DNA from: Microcaldota archaeon
GTDB taxonomy: Archaea > Micrarchaeota > Micrarchaeia > Micrarchaeales > Micrarchaeaceae
DNA length: 64,000 bases
Reading direction: 5' to 3'
Assembly: GCA_028866775.1 (NCBI GenBank)
Contig: JAGWHK010000001.1
Coordinates: 294,007-358,006 of the forward strand
Positions 16,654 through 24,763 of the stretch are shown here, one piece after another. The notes under the pieces are model-generated. The model had not been told where the DNA came from, did not search any database, and was given only the letters and a program-made list of their open reading frames with translations. The translations under genes and the position numbers were made by a program. Each line of letters starts with the position of its first letter. Positions within the stretch are counted from its first letter, which is position 1.

Positions 16654-17799
16654 TTATTTCCTTTTCTTAAGCGGGACGAACCTCAGGTTCAGTTCGCCAG
16701 TGTACTGCTCTATCGGCCTTATCAGCCTGTTGTTTGTGTACTGTTCTATCATGTGTGCAAGCCAACCTGATGACCTGCCGATCGCGAATATCGGTGACGA
16801 AAGCTCCAAGGGCATTCCTATGCTGTGGTACACTATCGCGGAGTAGAAGTCGACATTGGGGTATATGTTCTTCTGCTCCTGCATTATCTTCTCTAGCTGC
16901 TCGCCCATTTCCATCCATCTGGTGTTGCCTTTCTGCTTGCTGAGCCTGCCTGCCGTGGCCTTGAGTATCCTGGCCCTGGGGTCGTAGGTCCTGTATATCC
17001 TGTGGCCATACCCCATGATCTTGTCGTGGGCGGCAAGCCTCGCCAACACATACTTCTCTACGTTCTTCGGCGTAGAGATCCTCTTCAGCATGGTGATCAC
17101 CTCCATGGCAGCACCGCCGTGGAGAGGACCCTTCAGCGTCGAGATCCCAGTTACGAATGCGGAGTGGACATCACTCAGCGTAGAGACCGTAACCCTCACG
17201 GAGAAGGTGGATGCGTTGAAACCGTGATCAGCATGCAGCACGAAATCCGTGTCTAGTATCTTTGCGGTTTCCTCATCAGGGGCGGCGCCGGTCAGCATGT
17301 AAATGAAGTTGGCCGCATGGCCTAGCTTTGGGTCAGGCCTTATTATCGGAAGGCCGTTCTTGATTCGGTGATGATAGGCTACTATCGTCGGCATCTTTGC
17401 AATGACGGAGAGACCTGTCTTTAGCTTGTCATCTATGGAAGAGATCCTGGCATCCGGGTCATCCGAGGAGAGCGCACTCACTGAGGTCCTCAGCGCCTCC
17501 ATGGAGCTCATCTTGCTGGTGAAGGTCTTCATCATGCTTACTATGTGGTCAGGCAGGTTCCTCAGCCGAACCAGCCCGGCCGAAAAAGAGGCGAGCTCCT
17601 TGCTGTTGGGCAGCCTCCCTTTGATGAGCAAATAAGAGGCTTCCTCGAAAGTGCAGTTCTTGGCTACGTCCTCTATTGTGTAACCGCGATAGTACAGCCT
17701 ACCCTTTAGGCCATCGATGTACGAGATTGACGTCTCCCCAGCGACTACCCCTTCAAGGCCGGCCTTGCCCTCAGGCGCCCTGCTTCTAGCCCTGTCCAT
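16654..17799 (-). CDS. gltA: Citrate synthase
   Basis: Condenses acetyl-CoA and oxaloacetate to citrate. A short form of 381 residues as in archaea and Gram-positives, with substrate His 227 (KGPLHGGA), catalytic His 266 (YGHRIYR) and Asp 317 (NVDFYSA). DHGFNASTF near 191 is also diagnostic. A 2-methylcitrate synthase activity cannot be ruled out given the PrpD-family neighbour. It is the first gene of a six-gene minus-strand operon. A TATA element at 17821-17830 sits 26-27 bases before this ATG, so the mRNA is probably leaderless. Confidence 0.93.
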   Translation of the reverse strand: MDRARSRAPEGKAGLEGVVAGETSISYIDGLKGRLYYRGYTIEDVAKNCTFEEASYLLIKGRLPNSKELASFSAGLVRLRNLPDHIVSMMKTFTSKMSSMEALRTSVSALSSDDPDARISSIDDKLKTGLSVIAKMPTIVAYHHRIKNGLPIIRPDPKLGHAANFIYMLTGAAPDEETAKILDTDFVLHADHGFNASTFSVRVTVSTLSDVHSAFVTGISTLKGPLHGGAAMEVITMLKRISTPKNVEKYVLARLAAHDKIMGYGHRIYRTYDPRARILKATAGRLSKQKGNTRWMEMGEQLEKIMQEQKNIYPNVDFYSAIVYHSIGMPLELSSPIFAIGRSSGWLAHMIEQYTNNRLIRPIEQYTGELNLRFVPLKKRK

Positions 17800-17820
17800 A
17801 AACCCACCAACATCCCATCA

Positions 17821-17849
17821 CACTTAATAGTATGACAAAGTTTAAATAG
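17821..17849. promoter_or_regulatory. Divergent promoter: citrate synthase operon (minus) and mqo-like gene (plus)
   Basis: Two TATA elements lie back to back: CTATTAAGTG (17830-17821, minus) is 26-27 bases from the citrate synthase ATG, and GTTTAAATAG (17840-17849, plus) is 26 bases from the GTG at 17871. Both transcripts would be leaderless. The shared 70-base region lets one regulator control oxaloacetate production and use together. Confidence 0.65.
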
Positions 17850-17870
17850 AAAAGGTGCCGAAGTACCATT

Positions 17871-19226
17871 GTGGAAACCACCTATGATGTTATAGTAGTT
17901 GGTGGCGGTGTCATTGGGAGCGCCCTGCTGTATACATTGTCTAATTTTACAGATGTAAAAAGCGTATTGCTTCTTGAGAAAGGCTGGATAGGTGCGGGTT
18001 CCTCAAGCAGCGACAGCAACAGCCAGACGCTCCACATAGGTGACATAGAGACCAATTACAGCACAGAGAAGATAATTGAAACCGGAACGGCTGCAAGACT
18101 GATATTGAAGTACGGAAAAACCCTGAAGGGGGAGGAAAAGGAAAGGACGATACAGCCTGTGCAGAAGATGGTGCTGGGCGTTGGGGACGAGGAGGTGGAG
18201 CTTATAGAGAAGCGGTATGACAGGCGGTTCATTGAGCTCTTCCCGCATATAAAGACGATGGGCAGGGCCGAAATAGGAAAGGTTGAGCCGATGGTTGTGA
18301 AGGGGAGGGCTGCAGATGAAAAGATAATCGCAGCTTACTCAAAGGACGGCCACATGGTGGACTTCGGTAGGCTGGCGAACTCCTTTATTGCGAACTCCTC
18401 GAAGGATGGGATAAAGGTATCGATAGGCGAGGAGGTGGTGTCGATAAAGAAGAGAGATTACGGCTATGTCGTGAAGACCAACAAGTCAGAGCACTGCGGA
18501 AGATTCGTGGTCTTCGCGGCAGGAGGTTACAGCCTCTACTTCGCCAAATCGCTAGGCTATGGGAAGGACCTTTCGCTCCTGTCTGTCGGGGGCAATTTCT
18601 ACTATTCTAGGAAGGTGATAAGGGGCAAGGTCTATAGGGTGCAGAAGGGGAGCGTGCCGTTTGCAGCGGTGCACGCTGATGTTGACATCAACAGGAAGAA
18701 CATAACCAGGTATGGGCCCACCGTTAATGTAGTCCCCTACCTGGAAAAGTCCGACTACGAATCAGCTTACAAGTACCTTAAGGCGATGGGGCTTGACAAG
18801 GAGACCGCCTCCAGTCTTATCAACATAACTGAGGACAAGGATATCCAGAGGATACTGGAGAGCAACTTGGTTTACTCCGTGCCTGAGCTTGGGAAATACT
18901 TCTTCCTCAAGGAGGAGGTAAACAAGATAGTACCAACCCTTAAGTATGGGGACCTCGAGTTCTTCAGCCAGGGTGGTGGGATACGGCCGCAGATCATAGA
19001 CAAGAGGAAGAGGAAGCTTGTGCTTGGAGTGGTCGACTTAGGAGGGGAGGGCATTGAATTCTGCATGGCTCCGTCGCCTGGTGCAAGCGCTTGCCTGAAG
19101 GAGGGTCTGAGGTATGCCCTGAGCGCAACGAAATATCTGGACCTGGATTTCAACAAAGGGAGGTATTACAAGATGTTCTGTGACAACGAGAGGGAATATA
19201 GGATATTGACCAAGCCTAGCTACTAG
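17871..19226 (+). CDS. mqo: FAD-dependent oxidoreductase, probable malate:quinone oxidoreductase
   Basis: A 451-residue DAO-type flavoprotein. The FAD-binding VVGGGVIG is at residues 9-16, and SDSNSQTLHIGDIETNYS near 48-65 closely resembles the NNSQT.H.GDIETNY signature of Helicobacter/Campylobacter-type Mqo. The C-terminal part has the second FAD contact GIRPQI and VVDLGGEGIEFCMAPSPG. It would oxidise malate to oxaloacetate, passing electrons to quinone at the membrane. Its divergent arrangement with citrate synthase supports that role. An L-2-hydroxyglutarate oxidase (LhgO-like) activity is the main alternative. GTG start, leaderless by promoter spacing. Confidence 0.75.
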   Translation: METTYDVIVVGGGVIGSALLYTLSNFTDVKSVLLLEKGWIGAGSSSSDSNSQTLHIGDIETNYSTEKIIETGTAARLILKYGKTLKGEEKERTIQPVQKMVLGVGDEEVELIEKRYDRRFIELFPHIKTMGRAEIGKVEPMVVKGRAADEKIIAAYSKDGHMVDFGRLANSFIANSSKDGIKVSIGEEVVSIKKRDYGYVVKTNKSEHCGRFVVFAAGGYSLYFAKSLGYGKDLSLLSVGGNFYYSRKVIRGKVYRVQKGSVPFAAVHADVDINRKNITRYGPTVNVVPYLEKSDYESAYKYLKAMGLDKETASSLINITEDKDIQRILESNLVYSVPELGKYFFLKEEVNKIVPTLKYGDLEFFSQGGGIRPQIIDKRKRKLVLGVVDLGGEGIEFCMAPSPGASACLKEGLRYALSATKYLDLDFNKGRYYKMFCDNEREYRILTKPSY

Positions 19227-19253
19227 GTATTGGTATTTATCTTTGAACATAGG

Positions 19254-19326
19254 CGCCTCGAGCAGGACTCGAACCTGCGACCTATCGGTTAACAGCCGAT
19301 CGCTCTACCTGCTGAGCTATCGAGGC
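19254..19326 (-). tRNA. tRNA-Asn (GTT)
   Basis: Full cloverleaf on the minus strand: acceptor GCCTCGA/TCGAGGC, D-arm AGCTCAGCAGGTAGAGC, anticodon loop CTGTTAA giving GTT (Asn), and T-arm GCAGGTTCGAGTCCTGC. CCA is not encoded and there is no intron. It lies 7 bases behind gatB, so it is probably transcribed with the amidotransferase genes. Confidence 0.96.
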
Positions 19327-19333
19327 ATGCCAA

Positions 19334-20743
19334 TTAGCGTATCTCCTTTTCTATGATCCCTTTTATAGTCTTCGGGTCGGCCTGCTTTTTGGTCTCCTTT
19401 AGGACGAGACCTATGAGGAACTGGAGAGCCTCTCCCTTTCCTGACTTGAACTCGCTGACAGCCTTTCCGTTCTTACTTATTATCTCCCTCACTATTTTAA
19501 GCATATCTGATTCGCTCAGCGCGAACTTTTCCTTTGCCGCAAGCTTCTTCGGCGAGGTCCCGGTATCGACGTACTGCTTCATAAGCTCCTTGGCGTATCT
19601 CTCGGTCACTTCGCCCTTCTCTATCATCCTTATGAGCTCGACGAAGGTCTCGGGTTTCACCTTGGAATCCTCTATCCGCTCGGACCTCCAGTTCAGGCTC
19701 TTGAGCAGGTAGTTGACCAGCCAGCTCGCGATCGGTTCCGGCTTGTTCTCGAGCTTTAGGCATGCTTCATAGAAGTCGGCCATTGGCTTTCCTGTGTAGA
19801 TTATCACGTTTGCGTAGTAGTCGCTTATCTTGTAGTCCTTCACCAGCCTGGCCGCCCTCTGCTCCGGCAGCTCCGGCATGTTGGCCTTCAATGAGTCTAC
19901 GAACTTCCTTGTTAGGGTTATCATGGGCAGGTCAGGATCGAATATGTAGCCGTAGTCCTCCTCGTACTCCTTCTTCCTGAGCGCCGAAGTGGTCTTGACC
20001 TCTGCATTGAAGTGCCTCGTTTCCCTCTCCACCTTGGCGCCCATCCTGGTTATCCCGCTCTGCCTGACCACTTCGTAGCTGAGCGCCTTCTCAACGTTCT
20101 CGAATCCCGTTATGTTCTTTATCTCAACCCTTTCCCCTCCGTTTATGGAGATGTTGGCATCCACCCTCAGCGACATCTCCCTCTTCGGGTCGTAGACGCC
20201 GAGATACTCCAGCACTGAAGAGAGGTGCTCCATGAACTGTCTTACCTGCCTCGGGTTCTTGAAGTCAGGCTCTGTCACTATCTCAGCGAGCGGTACACCT
20301 GCCCTGTTGTAGTCTATCAGCACCTTGTTTGCGGAGGTTATCTCGCCGCTGTCGTGCACAAGCTTCGCCGGGTCCTCCTCTATGTGGACCCTCCTTATGC
20401 GTATCTTTGTCTCTCCGAGCTGCATGAAGCCACCAGACGCTAGCGGGATCTCGTATTGGGTTATCTGGTAGTTCTTCGACAGATCGGGATAGAAATACGC
20501 CTTCCTGGAAAAGAACATCTTCTCGTTTATCCTGCTGTTGAGTGCGAGCCCTATCATGGCTCCATGTTCTACCGCCTTTGCGTTCACCTTCGGCTTTGAT
20601 CCCGGGAATCCAAGGCAGATGGGGCATGTGTTGCTGTTCGGCTCGGCATCTCCGGGCTCGCTCATGTCAGAGCAGAACATCTTGCTCTTGGTATTGAGCT
20701 GGACGTGCGCCTCTATGCCTATCATTACCTCTGGTTCCATCAT
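19334..20743 (-). CDS. gatB: Asp/Glu-tRNA amidotransferase subunit B
   Basis: The GatB subunit of GatCAB, which binds the misacylated tRNA and activates Asp or Glu on it for amidation. The N-terminal core opens MIGIEAHVQLNTKSKMFCSD and has the zinc-type cysteines in NTCPICLGFPG (C39 and C42 region). DLSKNYQITQYEIPL and VRVDANIS-type (LRVDANISI) stretches are also diagnostic. The C-terminal tail-binding domain is present, to a total of 469 residues. The start overlaps the gatA stop as ATGATG/TGA, so translation is coupled. The gene order gatC-gatA-gatB-tRNA-Asn points to Asn-tRNA formation as a main job. Confidence 0.95.
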   Translation of the reverse strand: MMEPEVMIGIEAHVQLNTKSKMFCSDMSEPGDAEPNSNTCPICLGFPGSKPKVNAKAVEHGAMIGLALNSRINEKMFFSRKAYFYPDLSKNYQITQYEIPLASGGFMQLGETKIRIRRVHIEEDPAKLVHDSGEITSANKVLIDYNRAGVPLAEIVTEPDFKNPRQVRQFMEHLSSVLEYLGVYDPKREMSLRVDANISINGGERVEIKNITGFENVEKALSYEVVRQSGITRMGAKVERETRHFNAEVKTTSALRKKEYEEDYGYIFDPDLPMITLTRKFVDSLKANMPELPEQRAARLVKDYKISDYYANVIIYTGKPMADFYEACLKLENKPEPIASWLVNYLLKSLNWRSERIEDSKVKPETFVELIRMIEKGEVTERYAKELMKQYVDTGTSPKKLAAKEKFALSESDMLKIVREIISKNGKAVSEFKSGKGEALQFLIGLVLKETKKQADPKTIKGIIEKEIR

Positions 20744-22128
20744 CTCCCCTCCAGGCTTGATCCTATCTGTATCAGTTTTCCTTCAGCGAAGTGGTCCCCC
20801 ATTATCTGGAGACCTATTGGCAGGCCGTCTGCCTTTCCCACCGGGACCGAGAGGCTCGGTATGCCTGCCATGTTTGATGCGATGGTGAGTATGTCCATGT
20901 TGTATGTCTGTATCGGGGTAAGCTTGTCTATCTCGGAGAACTTGGGCGGAAGTATCGGCATCGATGGCGCGATCAGCGCATCGAACTTCTTGAATTCTGA
21001 CTTGAACTCCTTGATTATCTTGGCCCTTACCCTTAGGGCCTTGAGGTAATAGGCGTCCCTGTAGCCGGCCATCCTGGCGTATGTGCCCAGGAGTATCCTC
21101 CTCTTCGCCTCCTTTCCGAATCCCGCCGTCCTCACCTTTGAGAAGTAGGTCTCGAAGTCGCCGACTATCTCCTGCTGCATCCCGTACCTGAGCCCGCAGT
21201 ATTTGGCCAGGTTGGTTGATGCTTCTGATATTGCTATGAGATAGTATGACGAGACTGCGTATTTCGTCAGCGGCAGCGATGTTTCCTCGACCTTTGCTCC
21301 TGCCACCTCCAGCTTCTGAACGGCTTTCATGAAACCAGATACGACCTTTTTGTCGGTCGTGTCTGATACATATTCCTTTGGTATGCCGAACCTCATTCCC
21401 TCGATTCCCTTTCCAACATAAGAAGTAAGATCATCTGTTTTCTCCTCGCTACTCGTGGAATCGAGCGGGTCGTAGCCAGACATGACTGAGAGGAGGAGTG
21501 CAGCGTCATATACCTCCTTTCCGATGACCCCTATCTTGTCCATGCTGTTGGCGTAGTCGATAAGGCCGTATCTGGAGACCCTCCCGTAGGTCGGAGTGAT
21601 ACCGACTGTTCCGGTGAATGCGGCTGGGGCAGTTATGCTGCCTCCGGTGGACTGGGCGATTGCAATGTGCGGGAAATCCGCGGCCGCTGTTATGCAGCCT
21701 GCCCCTCCGCTGCTCCCTCCGCACGCCCTTTCGGGGTCGTGGGGGTTCTTCGGGGCTCCGTAGGCGCAGTTCGTTGAAAAGGTACCGAAGCCGAACTCGT
21801 CGAGGGCGGTCTTTCCTATTATTATGCCACCCTCCTTCCTTGCGTTGGCCACGCATGTAGCATCGAATGGGGGAACGTATCCTTCCAGTATCTTCGAACC
21901 TGCTGTCGTCTGGATTCCGTCTGTGCATATGCTGTCCTTTACTGATATCGGAATGCCGGCCAACTTCCCTTTAGACTTCTTAAGGTCAGGCTTCTTGTTT
22001 ATCGTGATGAATGGTCTGTACTTTGACTGTACCTTCTCGCATCTCTCCAAAACCTCTGAAACGAACTCCTCCAGCTTTACATCTCCGTTCTTTATGGCCT
22101 CGATGTGCTTCCTTATGCTCGTTTCCAT
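20740..22128 (-). CDS. gatA: Asp/Glu-tRNA amidotransferase subunit A
   Basis: The glutaminase/amidase subunit. The amidase-signature triad is visible as Lys (GIPISVKDSI), cis-Ser (CGGSSGGAG) and Ser (QSTGGSITAPAAF). In the last motif the common Arg of GGSIR is Thr. It releases ammonia from glutamine and channels it to GatB. The 462-residue length is slightly short but complete. It follows gatC by 7 bases. Confidence 0.95.
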   Translation of the reverse strand: METSIRKHIEAIKNGDVKLEEFVSEVLERCEKVQSKYRPFITINKKPDLKKSKGKLAGIPISVKDSICTDGIQTTAGSKILEGYVPPFDATCVANARKEGGIIIGKTALDEFGFGTFSTNCAYGAPKNPHDPERACGGSSGGAGCITAAADFPHIAIAQSTGGSITAPAAFTGTVGITPTYGRVSRYGLIDYANSMDKIGVIGKEVYDAALLLSVMSGYDPLDSTSSEEKTDDLTSYVGKGIEGMRFGIPKEYVSDTTDKKVVSGFMKAVQKLEVAGAKVEETSLPLTKYAVSSYYLIAISEASTNLAKYCGLRYGMQQEIVGDFETYFSKVRTAGFGKEAKRRILLGTYARMAGYRDAYYLKALRVRAKIIKEFKSEFKKFDALIAPSMPILPPKFSEIDKLTPIQTYNMDILTIASNMAGIPSLSVPVGKADGLPIGLQIMGDHFAEGKLIQIGSSLEGR

Positions 22129-22135
22129 TAAAACA

Positions 22136-22390
22136 CTAGACTATCTTTGGCCCTGTGAAGTACTTCTTGTCTACAGACTTGGCGTTGCCCAGGGGGTTCC
22201 ATTTGGTGCGCCTGACCTCATCCTCCCTGAGCCTGTCCTTTATCTCAATCGGGTGGAATGCGGGCTCGTCCTTCGCATCTATGCTGTCAAGCACCTTGAA
22301 GGCCTCCAGCACGTCTGACAGCTCCCTCGCGTAGCTCTCCTTCTCCTGTTCCGTCAGGTTGAGCTTCGCCAGCATGCAGATGTGCTCCAT
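22136..22390 (-). CDS. gatC: Asp/Glu-tRNA amidotransferase subunit C
   Basis: A small GatC subunit that clamps GatA to GatB. It has HICMLAKLNLTEQE near the start, a helical middle (LSDVLEAFKVLDSID) and the LREDEVR tail that wraps around GatA. Called from ATG 22390, it is 84 residues. The same frame stays open upstream and reads GKIDRAT just before this Met, which looks like the missing first helix of GatC, yet no ATG, GTG or TTG precedes it. The true start may be a rare codon. Confidence 0.88.
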   Translation of the reverse strand: MEHICMLAKLNLTEQEKESYARELSDVLEAFKVLDSIDAKDEPAFHPIEIKDRLREDEVRRTKWNPLGNAKSVDKKYFTGPKIV

Positions 22391-22490
22391 GGTGGCCCTG
22401 TCTATCTTTCCGCTCTTGCCCAGAATAACACCTAGAATATGACCTATGAGTATCTGCTTTCTTCCTTTTTATTCTTTTTGTGTCGGCAGC

Positions 22491-22500
22491 TATAAATATT
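22491..22500 (+). promoter_or_regulatory. TATA box
   Basis: TATAAATATT lies 27-31 bases before the ATG at 22522, which decides that start over a longer frame beginning at 22480. Confidence 0.6.
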
Positions 22501-22521
22501 AGGCAAAATAGAGCCTTTTTG

Positions 22522-23259
22522 ATGACATTTACAAGGCAGACGCCTGCGCTTCCTGAGATTCGAAGCAGGCTGGGGCGTTGCGAAGCAGGAATTGTTCTTG
22601 CGTTTTCGGAGAGAGCGGAGCACCCTAGCAACAGCAGGATGTATCTGAGGGGAGAGCTGGGTGGCATAGAAATGCTAACTTCCGGACAGAGCTTCTCTGA
22701 ATCCTATATGACTGACCGTGAAGTGCTGGATAGGATATATGGGCGTTTTAGGGACAACAGGCAGCACCCCTTTTTCCCGCACGTGGCAAATCAACGACTA
22801 GCCTATTTGAGGGAGGCGACCAAGGATCCAGTGCCGAGAGGCGCCAACAAAAATGCGGAGATAAGAAGGGCTTACTTTAAGGCCCTGAAGCTCCTATGCA
22901 GGGAGGGCGATGACGGCCAGTATGGAGAGTCCGCGACTGCTGATCTTGACTGCCTAGAGAGGCTCTCTTTCAGGGTGCATTATGGTGATGTTGTTGCAGA
23001 GAGGAAATTGCAGGACAATCCAGATCTGTTCAGGCCCTTGATCTTGGCAGATGATTGGCAGGGGGTAAAATCGGCACTTAGGGATACTAACGTTGAGGCG
23101 GCTGTCATAGATAGGGTCAGCAAGAAATGCTTGATGTACGGTGTGCCGGATAATGTTTCAAGGGTTATCGTGGATTTCTATGCAGATACTGTGATACCGG
23201 TCACAGTGGCTGTTGAGGTTGAGTACCTGAAGAGGCGGAAACTGGATAAGACGGCCTAG
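22522..23259 (+). CDS. Unknown soluble protein
   Basis: A protein of 245 residues without signal peptide, membrane span or motif I can name. It is charged and mostly helical by composition, with an Arg-rich middle (EIRRAYFKALKLLCRE). The start is chosen because a TATA box is at leaderless spacing. It is followed 38 bases later by the Cgi121 gene, which has its own TATA box. It may be lineage-specific. Confidence 0.65.
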   Translation: MTFTRQTPALPEIRSRLGRCEAGIVLAFSERAEHPSNSRMYLRGELGGIEMLTSGQSFSESYMTDREVLDRIYGRFRDNRQHPFFPHVANQRLAYLREATKDPVPRGANKNAEIRRAYFKALKLLCREGDDGQYGESATADLDCLERLSFRVHYGDVVAERKLQDNPDLFRPLILADDWQGVKSALRDTNVEAAVIDRVSKKCLMYGVPDNVSRVIVDFYADTVIPVTVAVEVEYLKRRKLDKTA

Positions 23260-23267
23260 CCGCGCAA

Positions 23268-23277
23268 CTATTTATAG
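23268..23277 (+). promoter_or_regulatory. TATA box for cgi121
   Basis: CTATTTATAG is centred about 26 bases before the GTG at 23298, supporting a leaderless GTG-initiated message. Confidence 0.6.
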
Positions 23278-23297
23278 TTTAGAAACCGATTGTTTTT

Positions 23298-23753
23298 GTG
23301 TCCCTAAAGAGCCACATTGTTGTCGCGTCTTCAAAATTGGGTTTGGAGGAGCTGCTGGACAAGATACCAGAAAAGCTATGCGTTCAGCTTTTCTCTGAGG
23401 AAAAAATTGCTTGCAAGGAGCAGCTGGAATTTGGATACCTGAATGCACTGAAGCTGCACGAGCGCGGCGAGTCTAGGTCCAAGAGCTTATCTATGGAGTT
23501 ATTGCTCTGCGCCGCCATGACCTCTCAAATAGGGGATGCGATCAAGATTTTGGGCGCCAAGTCGAACAGGGGATTTGTAGTATTTGCCGAGAACAAAAGG
23601 GCCTATGGCTCGATTTCAAAATATCTTTACAGGGTATCTGATTTTACCTTAGAAAAAAAAGAAAAAGAGAGGCGTGTGAGACGCCTTGGGATAGCAAGCG
23701 GTAAGGTGGAGGATCTCATTCAGGAGATCGCACTCCACGCGATGGACCGCTGA
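23298..23753 (+). CDS. cgi121: KEOPS complex subunit Cgi121
   Basis: A 151-residue protein resembling Cgi121/TPRKB, the KEOPS subunit that binds the Bud32 kinase and helps the tRNA t6A37 modification machine grip tRNA. The signature is the central helix-strand SMELLLCAAMTSQIGDAIKILG followed by GFVVFAEN, matching the family's pattern of EFLLYLAGTRQI-type residues. The N-terminal part aligns with the family only loosely. GTG start, supported by its TATA box. No other KEOPS gene is nearby. Its stop abuts the convergent Hsp20 gene. Confidence 0.72.
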   Translation: MSLKSHIVVASSKLGLEELLDKIPEKLCVQLFSEEKIACKEQLEFGYLNALKLHERGESRSKSLSMELLLCAAMTSQIGDAIKILGAKSNRGFVVFAENKRAYGSISKYLYRVSDFTLEKKEKERRVRRLGIASGKVEDLIQEIALHAMDR

Positions 23754-24215
23754 TCATTCTATCTTCACATCTGTGGGTGCCGCCTTCGGGCTGACCTTCT
23801 TTATCTCTATGGTCAGGATTCCGTCCTCGTATCTTGCCTTCGCGCTGTCGCTCTTTACCTCCTCAGGGAATGGCAGCTCCCTGTAGTAGCCCATCGAACT
23901 CCTCTCCCTTGAGTAGTAGTTCTTGCCCTTGAGCTCCTTCTCCTCGTTGCGCTCTGCGCTTATGGACATGGCGTCCTTCGTGACCTTCAGCTTTATGTTC
24001 TTCTTGTCGACCCCTGGCATATCAGCCTTTACTGTGAAGCTGTCCACGTTGTCGACCAGGTCAACTGTCGGGCTTCTTACCGCCTTCATGAGGTTGGAAA
24101 CAGTTGGAAACCCGCCCCCGAACGCGAACCGCATTGGCCAGTCCATGTCAAAGTCCATCCACCTCTCAGTCGGGGAGAGGTATCTCCTTTTCTTTTCGTC
24201 CTTGTTTTCTTCCAT
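23754..24215 (-). CDS. Small heat-shock protein, Hsp20/alpha-crystallin family
   Basis: An ATP-independent holdase. It has an alpha-crystallin domain from about residue 50 (VDLVDNVDSFTVKADMPGV) to the end, with ELPFPEEVKSDSAKARYEDGILTIEIKK as its closing strands (split here by key residues: A-x-x-x-n-G-I-L). The N-terminal arm is short and aromatic. ATG at 24215 is preferred to the GTG three codons upstream because GGTGAT, a strong ribosome-binding site, ends 4 bases before it. The divergent region upstream holds a perfect palindrome likely to be the heat-shock operator. Confidence 0.93.
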   Translation of the reverse strand: MEENKDEKKRRYLSPTERWMDFDMDWPMRFAFGGGFPTVSNLMKAVRSPTVDLVDNVDSFTVKADMPGVDKKNIKLKVTKDAMSISAERNEEKELKGKNYYSRERSSMGYYRELPFPEEVKSDSAKARYEDGILTIEIKKVSPKAAPTDVKIE

Positions 24216-24226
24216 TTCTATCACCT

Positions 24227-24247
24227 ATGTCAATTATTTATTGACAT
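24227..24247. promoter_or_regulatory. Palindromic candidate heat-shock operator
   Basis: A perfect inverted repeat, ATGTCAAT, five bases, ATTGACAT, lies between the divergent Hsp20 gene and the winged-helix regulator gene. It sits where the Hsp20 transcript would start, the position used by archaeal heat-shock repressors such as Phr. The neighbouring regulator is the obvious candidate ligand, but binding is inferred. Confidence 0.55.
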
Positions 24248-24271
24248 TTCAATGTTTATTATTAAGAAACG

Positions 24272-24284
24272 ATAAATATTTAAA
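24272..24284 (+). promoter_or_regulatory. TATA box of the regulator-grpE-dnaK-dnaJ operon
   Basis: ATAAATATTTAAA is centred about 30 bases before the ATG at 24308, consistent with a near-leaderless message for the whole chaperone operon. Confidence 0.55.
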
Positions 24285-24307
24285 CATATTGCAACATAAC
24301 ATATACC

Positions 24308-24763
24308 ATGGAAAGACTAGTCATCCGCTTTCTCGAGAGGCCTGATTCGAACGACCCAGAGCAGATAATAAAGTGGTTCTGCGAGGTGTTCGGGCTGGCT
24401 GGTGAAGGGGAGAAGAACCCGATCGAGGAGCAGATACTGAAGAACTTCGTGCAGGCTGCGCAGCATGACTCAGGGCTTTCAAGCTCAGAGCTCAAGCTGG
24501 AGACCGACCTGGCGAGGAGCACTGTAATATACCACCTCAATAGGTTCATAGATGCAGGCCTGCTGGTCAAGAGAGGAAGGAAGTACTTCCTCAGGGCCTC
24601 TGAGATGCAGAAGGCGATAGAGGAGATAGAGTACGATGTCAGCAGGGAGATGCAGCGCATGATGGACACGGCGAAGGAGTTTGACATGATGCTGCATGGT
24701 GCAGCGTCGGCAAAGAAGGTGAGGATAGACGACTCAGAGGCAGTGGAGGTGAAGGTCGAATGA
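24308..24763 (+). CDS. Winged-helix transcriptional regulator (putative heat-shock regulator)
   Basis: A 151-residue protein with a winged helix-turn-helix near residues 38-100 (SSSELKLETDLARSTVIYHL as recognition region, then FIDAGLLVKRGRKYFL as wing) and a helical, Met-rich C-terminal part probably used for dimerisation. It is the first gene of the grpE-dnaK-dnaJ operon, overlapping grpE by 4 bases, and is divergent from Hsp20 with a palindrome between. That arrangement suggests it controls both units, analogous in role to HrcA or Phr although not clearly related in sequence. Confidence 0.78.
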   Translation: MERLVIRFLERPDSNDPEQIIKWFCEVFGLAGEGEKNPIEEQILKNFVQAAQHDSGLSSSELKLETDLARSTVIYHLNRFIDAGLLVKRGRKYFLRASEMQKAIEEIEYDVSREMQRMMDTAKEFDMMLHGAASAKKVRIDDSEAVEVKVE

